Positions 15,548 to 23,702 of a stretch of DNA of 64,000 nt are shown here, in pieces. A program made the translations under genes and the position numbers. Position 1 is the stretch's first letter, and each line of letters starts with the position of its first letter. Where the stretch lies: NCBI GenBank assembly GCA_023423275.1, contig JAFAFW010000007.1, positions 1-64,000 of the forward strand, in the 5' to 3' direction. Origin of the DNA: Pseudomonadota bacterium. Lineage in GTDB: Bacteria; Pseudomonadota; Alphaproteobacteria; Rhizobiales; Hyphomicrobiaceae. Below the pieces are notes generated by a model, which saw only the letters and a program-made list of their open reading frames with translations, was not told the origin of the DNA and did no database searches.

Positions 15548-16389
15548 TGCGGTTTCTTTTTCTCGGCGATGTGGTCGGCCGGTCGGGCCGGAAGGTGGTC
15601 GTCGATACGCTGCCTGGTTTGCGGCGGCGGTATCGGCTGGATTTCGTCGTCATCAATGGCGAGAACGCGGCTGGCGGCTTCGGCATTACGGAAGCAATTC
15701 TCGAGGATCTGCTCGCTGCGGGCGCCGACGTGGTGACGCTCGGCAATCATGCCTTCGATCAGAAGGATGCGCTGGTGTTCATCGAGCGGCATCCGCGATT
15801 GCTGCGTCCGCTCAATTTTCCGCCGGGGACCCCCGGCAAAGGCTCCGGCTTGTTCAAGGCGGCCAACGGAGCCGATGTGCTGGTCATGAACGCCATCGGG
15901 CGCGTGTTCATGGGCGAATATGATTGCCCGTTCCGTGCGATCGACAATGAGGTCATGGCCTGCCGCCTGAAGGACGGCCCCGCGGACGCAATCTTTGTCG
16001 ATTTCCACGCCGAGGCGACGTCAGAAAAACAGGCACTCGGTCATTTTCTCGACGGGCGTGTCAGTTGTGTCGCAGGGACTCACACCCACGCCCCGACGGC
16101 CGACCACCGCGTTCTGTCAGGTGGCACGGCCTATATGTCGGACGTGGGTATGTGTGGTGATTACAACTCCGTCCTGGGCATGGACGCAGCCGAGCCGATC
16201 AATCGATTCCTCACCCGTATCCCGCGCGAGCGGTTCGAACCTGCGCTTGGGCCGGCAACGCTTTCGGGCCTGGCGGTCGACATCGATGATGCCACCGGAT
16301 TGGCCGTGCAGACGGCGCCGGTGCGGCTCGGTGGTGTCTTAGCACCAACCGAGCCGCTATTTTGGATTGAGGAGGAGAGATCAGCTTAA
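15547..16389 (+). CDS. TIGR00282/YmdB-family metallophosphoesterase
   Basis: A 280-residue binuclear metallophosphoesterase. 'FLFLGDVVGRSGRK', 'INGENAAGGFGIT', 'VTLGNHAFDQKDAL', 'VDFHAEATSEKQALGHFLDG' and 'GTHTHAPTADHRVL' are the metal-site blocks of YmdB, in order. B. subtilis YmdB hydrolyses 2',3'-cyclic nucleotides and influences biofilm decisions; the alphaproteobacterial role is not established. Translation is coupled to fthC (TGATG). It is the last gene before a 267-bp intergenic region with a CtrA-type site. Confidence 0.9.
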   Translation: MRFLFLGDVVGRSGRKVVVDTLPGLRRRYRLDFVVINGENAAGGFGITEAILEDLLAAGADVVTLGNHAFDQKDALVFIERHPRLLRPLNFPPGTPGKGSGLFKAANGADVLVMNAIGRVFMGEYDCPFRAIDNEVMACRLKDGPADAIFVDFHAEATSEKQALGHFLDGRVSCVAGTHTHAPTADHRVLSGGTAYMSDVGMCGDYNSVLGMDAAEPINRFLTRIPRERFEPALGPATLSGLAVDIDDATGLAVQTAPVRLGGVLAPTEPLFWIEEERSA

Positions 16390-16528
16390 GCGACCTGTGA
16401 GAGCGGGAAAATTCCGTCCTCACGGGTGGGCAGAAGACCCATGGTCCTCTGGTGATGGCCGCGGTTGGGCATTCCGGCGGCTAGGAGGCGCAAATCACCT
16501 CGTAATCCAGAAGCGTCTTCTTCAACGG

Positions 16529-16544
16529 TTAACAAAAGGTTAAC
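16529..16544 (+). promoter_or_regulatory. CtrA-type binding site TTAA-N7-TTAAC
   Basis: TTAA (16529-16532), seven bases, TTAAC (16540-16544) match the full consensus of the cell-cycle regulator CtrA; the site is also a direct repeat of GGTTAAC. It lies 113 bp upstream of the yebC start and 140 bp downstream of the phosphoesterase. It probably affects transcription toward yebC and perhaps ruvC. Confidence 0.6.
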
Positions 16545-16656
16545 GCCGAGAGCTTGGCCGGTGGCGGCCTCCGAGATGGATTTGCACCGGTTTTACGACT
16601 TATAAGACATCACCGCGCGCATGCTTCGCGCCCATCCTTCAAAGATTGACGACGCC

Positions 16657-17406
16657 ATGGCTGGACATTCGCAATTCAAGAACATCATGCATCGCAAGGG
16701 CAAGCAGGACGCGGCCAAGGCCCGCGTCTTCGCCAAGCTCGCACGCGAAATCACGGTTGCCGCCAAGACCGGAGCCGCCGACCCAGACATGAACGCGCGG
16801 CTGCGGCTCGCTATCCAGGCAGCGCGCGCCGAAAATATGCCCAAGGACAATATAGAGCGCGCGATCAAGAAGGCGCAGGGCGCCGATACGGATAACTATG
16901 AAAGCGTCCGCTATGAGGGCTATGCGCCGGGTGGCGTTGCGATGATCGTCGAGGCGCTGACCAACAATCGTAACCGCACCGGCGGTGCCGTCCGTGCCGT
17001 ATTCACCAAGCATGGTGGCAATCTCGGTGCGACGGGATCGGTTGCGCACATGTTCAATCGGATCGGCGAGGTCGTTTACGCGACTGGCGCTGCATCATTA
17101 GAGGCGATGCTGGAGGCGGCCATCGAGGCTGGGGCCGAGGATGTTCAGTCTGATGAGACCGGGCATGTCGTAACATCGGCCTTTGAGGATCTGGGCTCCG
17201 TTGCTTCGGCGCTGGAAGAGAAGTTCGGGCAGGCGGAATCCGTGAAAGCCGTGTGGCGGCCGAATCTCTCGACCCAGGTGGACGAGGATCAAGCCCAGAC
17301 CATCATGAAGATGATCGCTGCCCTCGATGACGACGAGGACGTCCAGAGCGTGTTCTCGAACTTCGAGGTCGACGAAGCGGTGATGGCCAAGCTGACCGCG
17401 GCTTAG
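16657..17406 (+). CDS. yebC: YebC/PmpR-family regulator
   Basis: A 249-residue protein with the invariant N-terminus MAGHSQFKNIMHRKGKQD and the 'ITVAAKTGAADPDMNARLR', 'ENMPKDNIERAIKKA' and 'YEGYAPGGVAMIVEALTNN' blocks. YebC proteins were described as transcriptional regulators, and recent work assigns some members a role in relieving ribosome stalling at proline stretches. The ATG at 16657 gives the family N-terminus; the frame is open 36 bases further upstream. It is followed by an intergenic palindrome and ruvC, the usual yebC-ruvC neighbourhood. Confidence 0.95.
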   Translation: MAGHSQFKNIMHRKGKQDAAKARVFAKLAREITVAAKTGAADPDMNARLRLAIQAARAENMPKDNIERAIKKAQGADTDNYESVRYEGYAPGGVAMIVEALTNNRNRTGGAVRAVFTKHGGNLGATGSVAHMFNRIGEVVYATGAASLEAMLEAAIEAGAEDVQSDETGHVVTSAFEDLGSVASALEEKFGQAESVKAVWRPNLSTQVDEDQAQTIMKMIAALDDDEDVQSVFSNFEVDEAVMAKLTAA

Positions 17407-17431
17407 GCTTCTTCTGTAACTGCACACCAAA

Positions 17432-17562
17432 CCGTCATCCCGGCGTAGGCCGGGATCCATGTCGGTTTCAGCGGTACGCGCGGTGAGGCGTGCTCGCCAT
17501 ATTCTCCGACATCGCTGGGCTTGGGCTATTGGCGTGGGTGCCGGCCTTGGCCGGCATGACGG
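17432..17562. repeat. Intergenic palindromic repeat of the CGTCATCCCGGC type
   Basis: The left arm begins CCGTCATCCCGGCGTAGGC and continues CGGGATCCA (to 17459). The right arm begins TGGGTGCCGGCCTTGGCC and ends GGCATGACGG (17535-17562). The arms are complementary with a few mismatches, around a 75-bp middle. Elements with these ends are dispersed in many alphaproteobacterial genomes between genes. It could also attenuate transcription between yebC and ruvC. Only one copy is in the window. Confidence 0.75.
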
Positions 17563-17633
17563 AATTGAGATGGAGCACACGATTTGTGCGCTGAGCCGGC
17601 GAAAAGCGACGGAAATCGTAGTACCTAGTCCCC

Positions 17634-18158
17634 ATGCGGGGGAATTTGATTCGAATCATCGGAATTGATCCGGGGCTGCGGCGTACCGGATGGGGGATCA
17701 TCGAGTCCGACGGTGTGCGGCTGACTTATGTCGCGTCGGGGCATATCACCTCCGATAGCACGGACGATCTGGCCTACCGGCTGCGCGAGATTTTCGATGG
17801 GCTGTCCAGCGTCATCGCCAGCTTCCGACCGTTGGAGGCAGCCGTCGAGGAAACCTTCGTCAACGACAATGCCCGCGCGACGCTGAAACTCGGTCAGGCG
17901 CGCGGGATCGCGTTGCTGGCGCCCGCCGCAAAAGGGCTTAAGGTCTCGGAGTATCAGCCGAACCTGATCAAGAAATCGGTGATAGGCACCGGGCATGGCG
18001 ACAAGCGCCAGATCCAGGCCATGGTCGGTTTCCTGCTGCCGAAGGCGAAGTTCGAGAGCGCGGACGAGGCGGATGCCCTCGCCATCGCGATTTGCCATGC
18101 CAACCATCGCGCCAGTGCACAGGCGCTGAAGCGGATTGCCGGGCGAATCGGCGTATGA
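17634..18158 (+). CDS. ruvC: Holliday junction resolvase RuvC
   Basis: A 174-residue RNase H-fold endonuclease. All four catalytic acids can be placed: Asp in 'IIGIDPGLRRTGWG', Glu in 'AVEETFVNDNARATLKLGQARG', and two Asp in 'DEADALAIAICHAN'. It nicks Holliday junctions symmetrically together with RuvAB. No alphaproteobacterial SOS box (GAAC-N7-GAAC type) is visible upstream. It is 63 bp from ruvA on the same strand. Confidence 0.96.
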   Translation: MRGNLIRIIGIDPGLRRTGWGIIESDGVRLTYVASGHITSDSTDDLAYRLREIFDGLSSVIASFRPLEAAVEETFVNDNARATLKLGQARGIALLAPAAKGLKVSEYQPNLIKKSVIGTGHGDKRQIQAMVGFLLPKAKFESADEADALAIAICHANHRASAQALKRIAGRIGV

Positions 18159-18221
18159 GCTGACGGCGGCAGTCGCTTGATGCGATGATGCCAGCATGGT
18201 CGGACTGCTCGGAGGCGCCGC

Positions 18222-18854
18222 ATGATCGGACGGCTCAAAGGCAAGGTGGACGCCATCGGCGAAGGCCACCTGATCGTCGATGTCAATGGTGTCGGCTACG
18301 AGGTTCAGGCGTCGTCGCGTATGCTGCGCAATCTCAAGATCGGCGACGCCGTGACGTTATCGATCGAGACTTATGTGCGGGAGGACGCCATCCGCCTGTT
18401 CGGCTTTACGAGTGAGGTCGAACGCACGTGGTTCCGGACGCTGCAATCGGTGCAGGGTGTCGGCTCCAAGGTGGCGCTGGCGGTGCTCGGCACGATGTCC
18501 CCGCAGGATCTGGCGAATGCCATCGCGCTGGGTAATTGGGCAGCCGTCGAACAGACACAGGGTGTCGGCAAGAAGCTGGCGCAGCGGATTATCCTCGAGC
18601 TGAAGGAAAAGGCCCCGGTGCTGTCCGTCGGCAGCCTGCAGGCCGCGCCGGCCGGATCTCCGACGAACGGAAAAGCCGTTCATTCTGCATCGGGCAGCGA
18701 GGCTGCGGCCGCAGAGTCCATTTCGGCCTTGATCAACCTCGGCTATCAACCTCAGCAGGCCGCTGCCGCCATTGCTGCGGCCATGGGCGAGCTTGGGGAC
18801 GGTGCAGACACCGCCAAGCTCATCAAACGGGGCCTGAAAGAGCTGGCGCGTTAG
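18222..18854 (+). CDS. ruvA: Holliday junction DNA helicase subunit RuvA
   Basis: A 210-residue RuvA: 'MIGRLKGKVDAIGEGHLIVDVNGVGYEV' is the OB fold, 'VQGVGSKVALAVLG' and 'TQGVGKKLAQRIILELKEK' are the two helix-hairpin-helix motifs that grip the junction arms. A flexible linker (about residues 140-165) leads to domain III ('ALINLGYQPQQAAAAIAAAM'), which binds RuvB. Two small membrane-protein genes separate it from ruvB. Confidence 0.96.
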   Translation: MIGRLKGKVDAIGEGHLIVDVNGVGYEVQASSRMLRNLKIGDAVTLSIETYVREDAIRLFGFTSEVERTWFRTLQSVQGVGSKVALAVLGTMSPQDLANAIALGNWAAVEQTQGVGKKLAQRIILELKEKAPVLSVGSLQAAPAGSPTNGKAVHSASGSEAAAAESISALINLGYQPQQAAAAIAAAMGELGDGADTAKLIKRGLKELAR

Positions 18855-18856
18855 AT

Positions 18857-19279
18857 ATGGCGAATCCATCCGAAACTGATGTCACGCGCGCACCGGTGCG
18901 TCTGCTGTGGACGTTCCTGTTCTACACGCTGGCCGGGCCGTTCCTGGCGGGTCTTGTCGCTGCTACCGTCGCAATCGTGGCAGGCGATATCGCCGCGATG
19001 CCGGACACGCCTAATCCGGGAGAGGTGGGCATCTCGATCTATCTGTGGTCGGCGATCCCCGCGGCGCTGGCTGCGCTGATGCTGCTGCCGCTGGTGTGGA
19101 AACGCGGCAGGTTCGGCATCCCGGAAGCCGGGATTGCTGGCGTCGCCGCATTCGGCGTGGCTTTTGTGCTGGCGCCGCTGCCGCTCGGCGGTGCGATCGC
19201 TTACGCCGCATTCGCTGCAGGTTTGATCTCGATTGCGGTCCGGCAAATCCTGGTTGCAGGGAACATCATCGCCCGATGA
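18857..19279 (+). CDS. Small membrane protein in the ruv operon
   Basis: A 140-residue protein with four predicted transmembrane helices: 'LLWTFLFYTLAGPFLAGLVA', 'IYLWSAIPAALAALMLLPLV', 'AGIAGVAAFGVAFVLAPL' and 'AIAYAAFAAGLISIAVRQIL'. It begins 2 bp after the ruvA stop and its TGA overlaps the next ATG, so it is co-translated within the ruv operon. I recognise no named family. The 'LFYTLAGPFLAGL' helix resembles the corresponding helix of the next protein, suggesting the two genes derive from one duplication. Confidence 0.75.
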   Translation: MANPSETDVTRAPVRLLWTFLFYTLAGPFLAGLVAATVAIVAGDIAAMPDTPNPGEVGISIYLWSAIPAALAALMLLPLVWKRGRFGIPEAGIAGVAAFGVAFVLAPLPLGGAIAYAAFAAGLISIAVRQILVAGNIIAR

Positions 19280-19797
19280 CCGATGCTGCCGCCCCGATTG
19301 AGCCTGCTCCCACGCGATCCCGATGGCCTCTGCGCGGACTCCTCACGGCGCTGTTCATCTTCGTCGTCGGGCCGCCGTTGGGGGCGTTACTGATGGCTGG
19401 TCCGCTCTATTTCATTTCGGGCCAGCATACCGTCACTGATGTCGGCCCAGGTGCCCTCCAGAATGAGATCCTGACCTATCTCAGTGTCGTCTATCTCATG
19501 ATGCTGTTTTCGCACTTTGTTGGCGGCGTTCAGGCCTTCCTCGCCGCAATTTGGCTGGGCATCAGGACGTTCCTGCGGGGTTCGTTCGGCTACGGGGAGG
19601 CTGTTCTCACCTCGATTGTCGTCTCCGTGATCTGGACGCTGCGGTTCGGGAACATGGATGCGTTCCTGAACGTCCCGCGGCTCCTGCGTGGCGATTTCGA
19701 GGGAGGCGGGTTTCCGCTCACGCTGATCGGTCTTTCGGTCGCGTCGGCCGTGATTTGCCGTTGGCTGTTGCGCGTCGTCCGCATTCTGCCGGACTAA
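19276..19797 (+). CDS. Second membrane protein in the ruv operon
   Basis: A 173-residue hydrophobic protein with about five transmembrane helices, the first being 'GLLTALFIFVVGPPLGALLM'. Its start overlaps the preceding gene (ATGA). It seems to be a longer, diverged relative of the upstream 140-residue protein: both start with a short polar tail, an R-W/L-rich motif and a helix containing a GP pair. Function is unknown, and a link to recombination rests only on position between ruvA and ruvB. About 78 bp separate it from ruvB. Confidence 0.72.
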   Translation: MTDAAAPIEPAPTRSRWPLRGLLTALFIFVVGPPLGALLMAGPLYFISGQHTVTDVGPGALQNEILTYLSVVYLMMLFSHFVGGVQAFLAAIWLGIRTFLRGSFGYGEAVLTSIVVSVIWTLRFGNMDAFLNVPRLLRGDFEGGGFPLTLIGLSVASAVICRWLLRVVRILPD

Positions 19798-19875
19798 CGC
19801 GGTCGGCCTGGGCTTCATCGGCAGCAAATCGTGCTACAACTTGGAACGAATCTGCAACACGCGCCGGAAAGACGG

Positions 19876-20949
19876 ATGACTGATCGCCTGGTCACCACTG
19901 CGAAACGCGAGTCCGATGCCTTCGAGTCATCGATCCGTCCGCAGTCGCTGGATGAGTTCGTCGGTCAGGAGCAGGCGCGCGCCAACCTGAAGGTGTTCAT
20001 CCAGGCCGCCAAGACACGGGGCGATGCGCTCGATCATGTCCTGTTCGCCGGCCCTCCGGGACTGGGCAAGACGACACTGGCCCAGATCATGGCCAAGGAG
20101 CTTGGCGTCGGTTTCCGCGCCACCTCGGGGCCAGTGATCTCGAAGGCGGGTGATCTGGCGGCGCTGCTGACGAACCTGGAAGAGCGCGACGTTCTGTTTA
20201 TCGACGAGATCCATCGCCTCAATCCGGCGGTAGAGGAAATTCTTTATCCCGCGATGGAGGATTTCCAGCTCGATCTGATCATCGGTGAGGGGCCGGCGGC
20301 GCGCTCGGTGCGCATCGACCTCTCGAAGTTCACGCTGGTCGGGGCGACGACAAGAGCCGGACTGTTGACGACGCCGCTGCGGGACAGGTTCGGCATTCCG
20401 GTCCGTCTCAACTTCTACACCACCGAGGAACTGGAACGCGTCGTCAGCCGTGGCGCACGCGTACTCGGCGCCAGCATCAGCGATGACGGCGCGCGCGAGA
20501 TCGCCCGCCGCGCGCGCGGCACGCCGCGCATCGCGGGGCGGCTGTTGCGCCGGGTCCGGGATTTCGCTGTCGTCGCGGAAGCGGACATCATCGATGCCGG
20601 CGTTGCCGACACGGCGTTGCGGGCGCTCGAAGTCGATATGGCCGGGCTCGATGCGCTCGATCATCGCTATCTGAATTGCATCGCCGTCAACTACGACGGC
20701 GGTCCGGTCGGCATCGAGACCATCGCTGCGGCCTTGTCCGAGCCGCGCGATGCCCTGGAGGAAATCGTCGAGCCCTTTCTTCTGCAGCAGGGATTTATCG
20801 GGCGGACGCCTCGCGGCCGTATCGTGACGCTGAAGGCCTATCGCCATCTCGGGATGAGCGGGCCAGCGCGCGCTTCGGTGCCGCAATTCGGACTTTTCGA
20901 AGCGACGGAAGATGACGAGGACACAGGCGACCGTACCGGTACGGGTTAG
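19876..20949 (+). CDS. ruvB: Holliday junction branch migration ATPase RuvB
   Basis: A 357-residue AAA+ motor. 'LDEFVGQEQARANLKVF' starts the ATPase, Walker A is 'GPPGLGKTTLAQ', Walker B 'LFIDEIHRL', sensor 1 'LVGATTRAGLL' with the Arg finger region 'PLRDRFGI'. The C-terminal winged helix 'YDGGPVGIETIAAAL...EPFLLQQGFIGRTPRGR' is complete. The tail beyond 'FGLF' is acidic (EDDEDTGDRTGTG) and slightly longer than usual. I start at 19876 (MTDRLVTTAKRES). Confidence 0.97.
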   Translation: MTDRLVTTAKRESDAFESSIRPQSLDEFVGQEQARANLKVFIQAAKTRGDALDHVLFAGPPGLGKTTLAQIMAKELGVGFRATSGPVISKAGDLAALLTNLEERDVLFIDEIHRLNPAVEEILYPAMEDFQLDLIIGEGPAARSVRIDLSKFTLVGATTRAGLLTTPLRDRFGIPVRLNFYTTEELERVVSRGARVLGASISDDGAREIARRARGTPRIAGRLLRRVRDFAVVAEADIIDAGVADTALRALEVDMAGLDALDHRYLNCIAVNYDGGPVGIETIAAALSEPRDALEEIVEPFLLQQGFIGRTPRGRIVTLKAYRHLGMSGPARASVPQFGLFEATEDDEDTGDRTGTG

Positions 20950-20972
20950 CGTTGCGGGGCAGAAAATGGGCA

Positions 20973-20989
20973 CGGCAATAAAATTGCCG
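20973..20989. terminator. Short hairpin after ruvB
   Basis: CGGCAAT (20973-20979) and ATTGCCG (20983-20989) pair around a 3-nt loop, 24 bp after the ruvB stop. It may end the ruv transcript. No T-tract follows, so confidence is low. Confidence 0.35.
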
Positions 20990-21039
20990 GCCGAATTCAG
21001 GTGAGGAGTACCCGGCATCGCCGGGGACCAGGGCGGGCG

Positions 21040-21987
21040 ATGATCGCAGACGGTAAGCCAGGGGGGAGCGACGGTCAGGTTTCGTCGCTGGAAGCGGATA
21101 CGGCTGATCAGCCCAACAACACGCGCGGCATCGTCACCATGCTGGTGGCGATGGCGACATTTGCGTGTGGCGACACCTTGATGAAAATATCCGGCGAGAC
21201 CGTGCCGACCGGAGAACTGGTGTTTCTGCGTGGCATCCTGATGCTCGCGGCTGCGCTGAGTTTCGCAGTCATCACCGGCGCGCTGCGATATACATGGCGG
21301 CTGATCGCACCCCCCATGATGTTGCGCGCGATCGGCGATGTGGGAGGCGCGATCTCGTTTCAGGCTGCGTTGGCGCGCATGCCATTCGCCGATCTCGTCG
21401 CCATCAACCAGACCAACCCGCTGCTTGTGACCGCTGCCTCGGCTGTCTTTCTTGACGAGAAGGTCGGCTGGCGTCGGTGGACCGCGACCGGCATTGGATT
21501 CCTCGGTGTGCTGCTGATCATCCAGCCGGGCACCAACGGCTTCACCTGGTGGAGCATCCTTGGGCTGGTCGGCGTTGTGTTCGCCACCATGCGCGATGTT
21601 GCCACCAAGCGGATCGATACGGCGGTGCCGACGATCCTGATTCTTGTGTTCTCGACGGGTGTCGTGACGTTGGGCGGCCTTGCACTGTTGCCGTTCGAGA
21701 ATTGGGTCATCCCTCAGCCCGCCGTCATGCTCCAAATTCTCGGATCAGCGGCCTTTTCGCTCATCGGCCACGTTTGCATCATCTCCTCCGTACGAATGGG
21801 TGAATTGTCGGCCGTCGTTCCGTTCCGGTTCTCGATCGTTGTTTGGGCGTTGATCTCGGGCTATCTCGTGTGGGGAACGCTGCCCGATATCTTGACGGTG
21901 CTCGGCATGACCGTCGTCACCAGCGCCGGGCTCTACACGTTCCACCGGGAGTTTGTCGTGCGGCGCAAGCGCAGCCGGCTGTCCTAG
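21040..21987 (+). CDS. EamA-family (DMT) transporter
   Basis: A 315-residue inner-membrane protein with ten predicted transmembrane helices in two EamA repeats (first 'IVTMLVAMATFACGDTLMKI', second starting near 'FTWWSILGLVGVVFATMRDV'). A cytosolic N-terminal tail of about 35 polar residues precedes helix 1. EamA exporters move amino acids, nucleotides or other small metabolites; the substrate is unknown. The ATG at 21040 is chosen over a GTG at 21001, which has the better ribosome site, so the start is unsure. It overlaps the convergent aminotransferase by 4 bp. Confidence 0.85.
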   Translation: MIADGKPGGSDGQVSSLEADTADQPNNTRGIVTMLVAMATFACGDTLMKISGETVPTGELVFLRGILMLAAALSFAVITGALRYTWRLIAPPMMLRAIGDVGGAISFQAALARMPFADLVAINQTNPLLVTAASAVFLDEKVGWRRWTATGIGFLGVLLIIQPGTNGFTWWSILGLVGVVFATMRDVATKRIDTAVPTILILVFSTGVVTLGGLALLPFENWVIPQPAVMLQILGSAAFSLIGHVCIISSVRMGELSAVVPFRFSIVVWALISGYLVWGTLPDILTVLGMTVVTSAGLYTFHREFVVRRKRSRLS

Positions 21988-23330
21988 AGGCTGGCCAGTA
22001 CGCCGGCGTAATCGTCGAGGAAGCCGTCGAACGCGGCGACGAGGCCGTCGTGATCCTGCTCGGTCAGCGGCAGCGAAAGGCTCATGAATCCGCGCCGGGC
22101 CAGATAGAATCCACGCAGGTTCATGTCCAGATGCAGCAGTTTGCGCGCCTCGGCTGACGAGCCGGCATGGTCGAAGGGACGCCTGATCGGCGTGCTCTGC
22201 GGATGGAAGCACAGCATCGAGCCCCGGCCCGTGACCTGCATCGGGAGACCGTGACGGGCGATCGTGGCGTTCAGGCGATCTCGGAGTTGGTCCCCGCTGG
22301 CGTTGAGCTGCTCTGCTTTTGCCGGCGTGAACACCGTCTCGAGGCCGGCGATACCCGCCGCCATGGTCAAAACATTGTTATTATAGGTGCCTGAATGCCC
22401 GAGACCGCCGTCCTTGCGGGTTGGGTCGAGCCGGCTCATGAGATCGTGACTGCCCCCGAAGGCGCCAAACGTCACGCCGCCGCCAAGATATTTCCCGAAT
22501 GAGACAAGGTCGGGTTTGAGGCCGAGCGCCCCATGCAAACCTCCAGGAGCGAGGCGCGAGGTCATGACTTCGTCGAAGACGAGCACGATGCCATGTCGCG
22601 CGGTTTCTTCGCGCAGCATGTGGAGGAATTCTGCATCGGCGGGAATGCATCCGCCGGCGCCCATCATCGGCTCCAGGATGACGGCGGCCAGCTCCTTTGC
22701 ATGATCGTTAACAAGCTGTTTCGTTCCGACGACATCATTGTATTCACCGTACACGAAGCGATAGGGCACGTTCATGCGCGTCGGGGCGCCGAACGTCAGG
22801 AAACCACCATGGTATCCGCCCTTGAACACGAGAATCCCCTCGCGTTCGGTAGAGGCGCGAGCGAGATTCAGGCACATCAGATTGGCTTCGCTTCCGGAGT
22901 TGCAGAAGCGTATGAGGTCGACGGCGGGAAAGCGCGCGCACATCAGTTCTGCAAGCCGCGCTTCGTAGCGGTTGGGGCCGCCAAGGACGAGACCGCCATC
23001 CAGTGCCTCGCGTACGGCTTTCAGGATCGCCGGTTCCGAATGGCCGTAGAGTCCGGCAGTATATTCGCCGAGATAGTCAACGTAGGTGTGACCATCGAGG
23101 TCCGTGAGCCTCGCGCCTTCGCCCTTCACGATTGCGACAGGATACGGGTCGTAGTGCAGGATCGTGCGCGTATTGCCGCCCGGCATATTGGTGCGCGCGG
23201 CCTCGAACCGGGCTTTGCTCCGTGGATTTGCGCCGATGTAGCGTGTTTCGACATCGCTTACCGCAGCTTCGAGGCTCAGGTTGCGCTTGGCCGGTACCAC
23301 AGGTTCATCCTCCGGGAATGGTATGCTCAC
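21984..23330 (-). CDS. Class III aminotransferase, glutamate-1-semialdehyde aminomutase-like
   Basis: A 448-residue PLP enzyme. 'MPGGNTRTILHYDPYPV', 'DGHTYVDYLGEYTAGLYGH', 'FCNSGSEANLMCLNLAR', 'VLVFDEVMTSRL' and the PLP-lysine block 'LVSFGKYLGGGVTFGAFGG' define a HemL/class III aminotransferase. Substitutions such as TAGLYGH for the usual xxLLLGH suggest an omega-transaminase or another aminotransferase of the HemL-like group, not the tetrapyrrole enzyme. It is not clustered with heme genes. Its own promoter is presumably in the 372-bp region 23331-23702. Confidence 0.85.
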   Translation of the reverse strand: MSIPFPEDEPVVPAKRNLSLEAAVSDVETRYIGANPRSKARFEAARTNMPGGNTRTILHYDPYPVAIVKGEGARLTDLDGHTYVDYLGEYTAGLYGHSEPAILKAVREALDGGLVLGGPNRYEARLAELMCARFPAVDLIRFCNSGSEANLMCLNLARASTEREGILVFKGGYHGGFLTFGAPTRMNVPYRFVYGEYNDVVGTKQLVNDHAKELAAVILEPMMGAGGCIPADAEFLHMLREETARHGIVLVFDEVMTSRLAPGGLHGALGLKPDLVSFGKYLGGGVTFGAFGGSHDLMSRLDPTRKDGGLGHSGTYNNNVLTMAAGIAGLETVFTPAKAEQLNASGDQLRDRLNATIARHGLPMQVTGRGSMLCFHPQSTPIRRPFDHAGSSAEARKLLHLDMNLRGFYLARRGFMSLSLPLTEQDHDGLVAAFDGFLDDYAGVLASL

Positions 23331-23702
23331 CCCGAGTTCTCCTCATGCTTGATCCATTGTCAACGGACAGCCGCATTCTGGTGCATCCGGGCTCAAATGG
23401 TGATCCGCACTACGCCTAGCGTGGTATGACGGACATGCTCCGATCCCAGCTTGTTTCGAGAGTGTGGCTCGATCTTCACACAAACTTATAAATTACGCTG
23501 CGTTGGGATGGATCTCTTTCCTGCTTCTTGCGTTGCGGGACTCGAAGGGCGACATGAGAAGCTCAGAGGAAGGCGTTGACCGCGACACCGTCGGATTGCA
23601 GACGATCGTACGACAACGGATATTTTCCGAGCCCTGTTCGAGCCTTCGTAACGAGTTTAGCCCATATGTGGCGTGGCGTAGATTTCAGCGTGGAGTGACG
23701 AA
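23331..23702. other. Intergenic region without a supported gene
   Basis: 372 bp between divergent aminotransferase and L,D-transpeptidase genes. A 240-nt open frame (23464-23706) has no ribosome site or protein-like composition. It must contain both promoters. An AT-rich patch CTTATAAATTACG near 23486 could be a -10, but no matching -35 is seen. Confidence 0.5.

Noticed and set aside
20931..20944. Perfect palindrome CCGTACCGGTACGG at the 3' end of ruvB
   Set aside because: It is inside the coding region and short; the encoded tail is variable in RuvB. Nothing suggests a function.
19927..21735. 602-codon open frame antisense to ruvB and the EamA gene
   Set aside because: It lies opposite two strongly supported genes, is rich in Arg, His and Gln as expected from an antisense shadow in GC-rich DNA, and has no recognisable domain.
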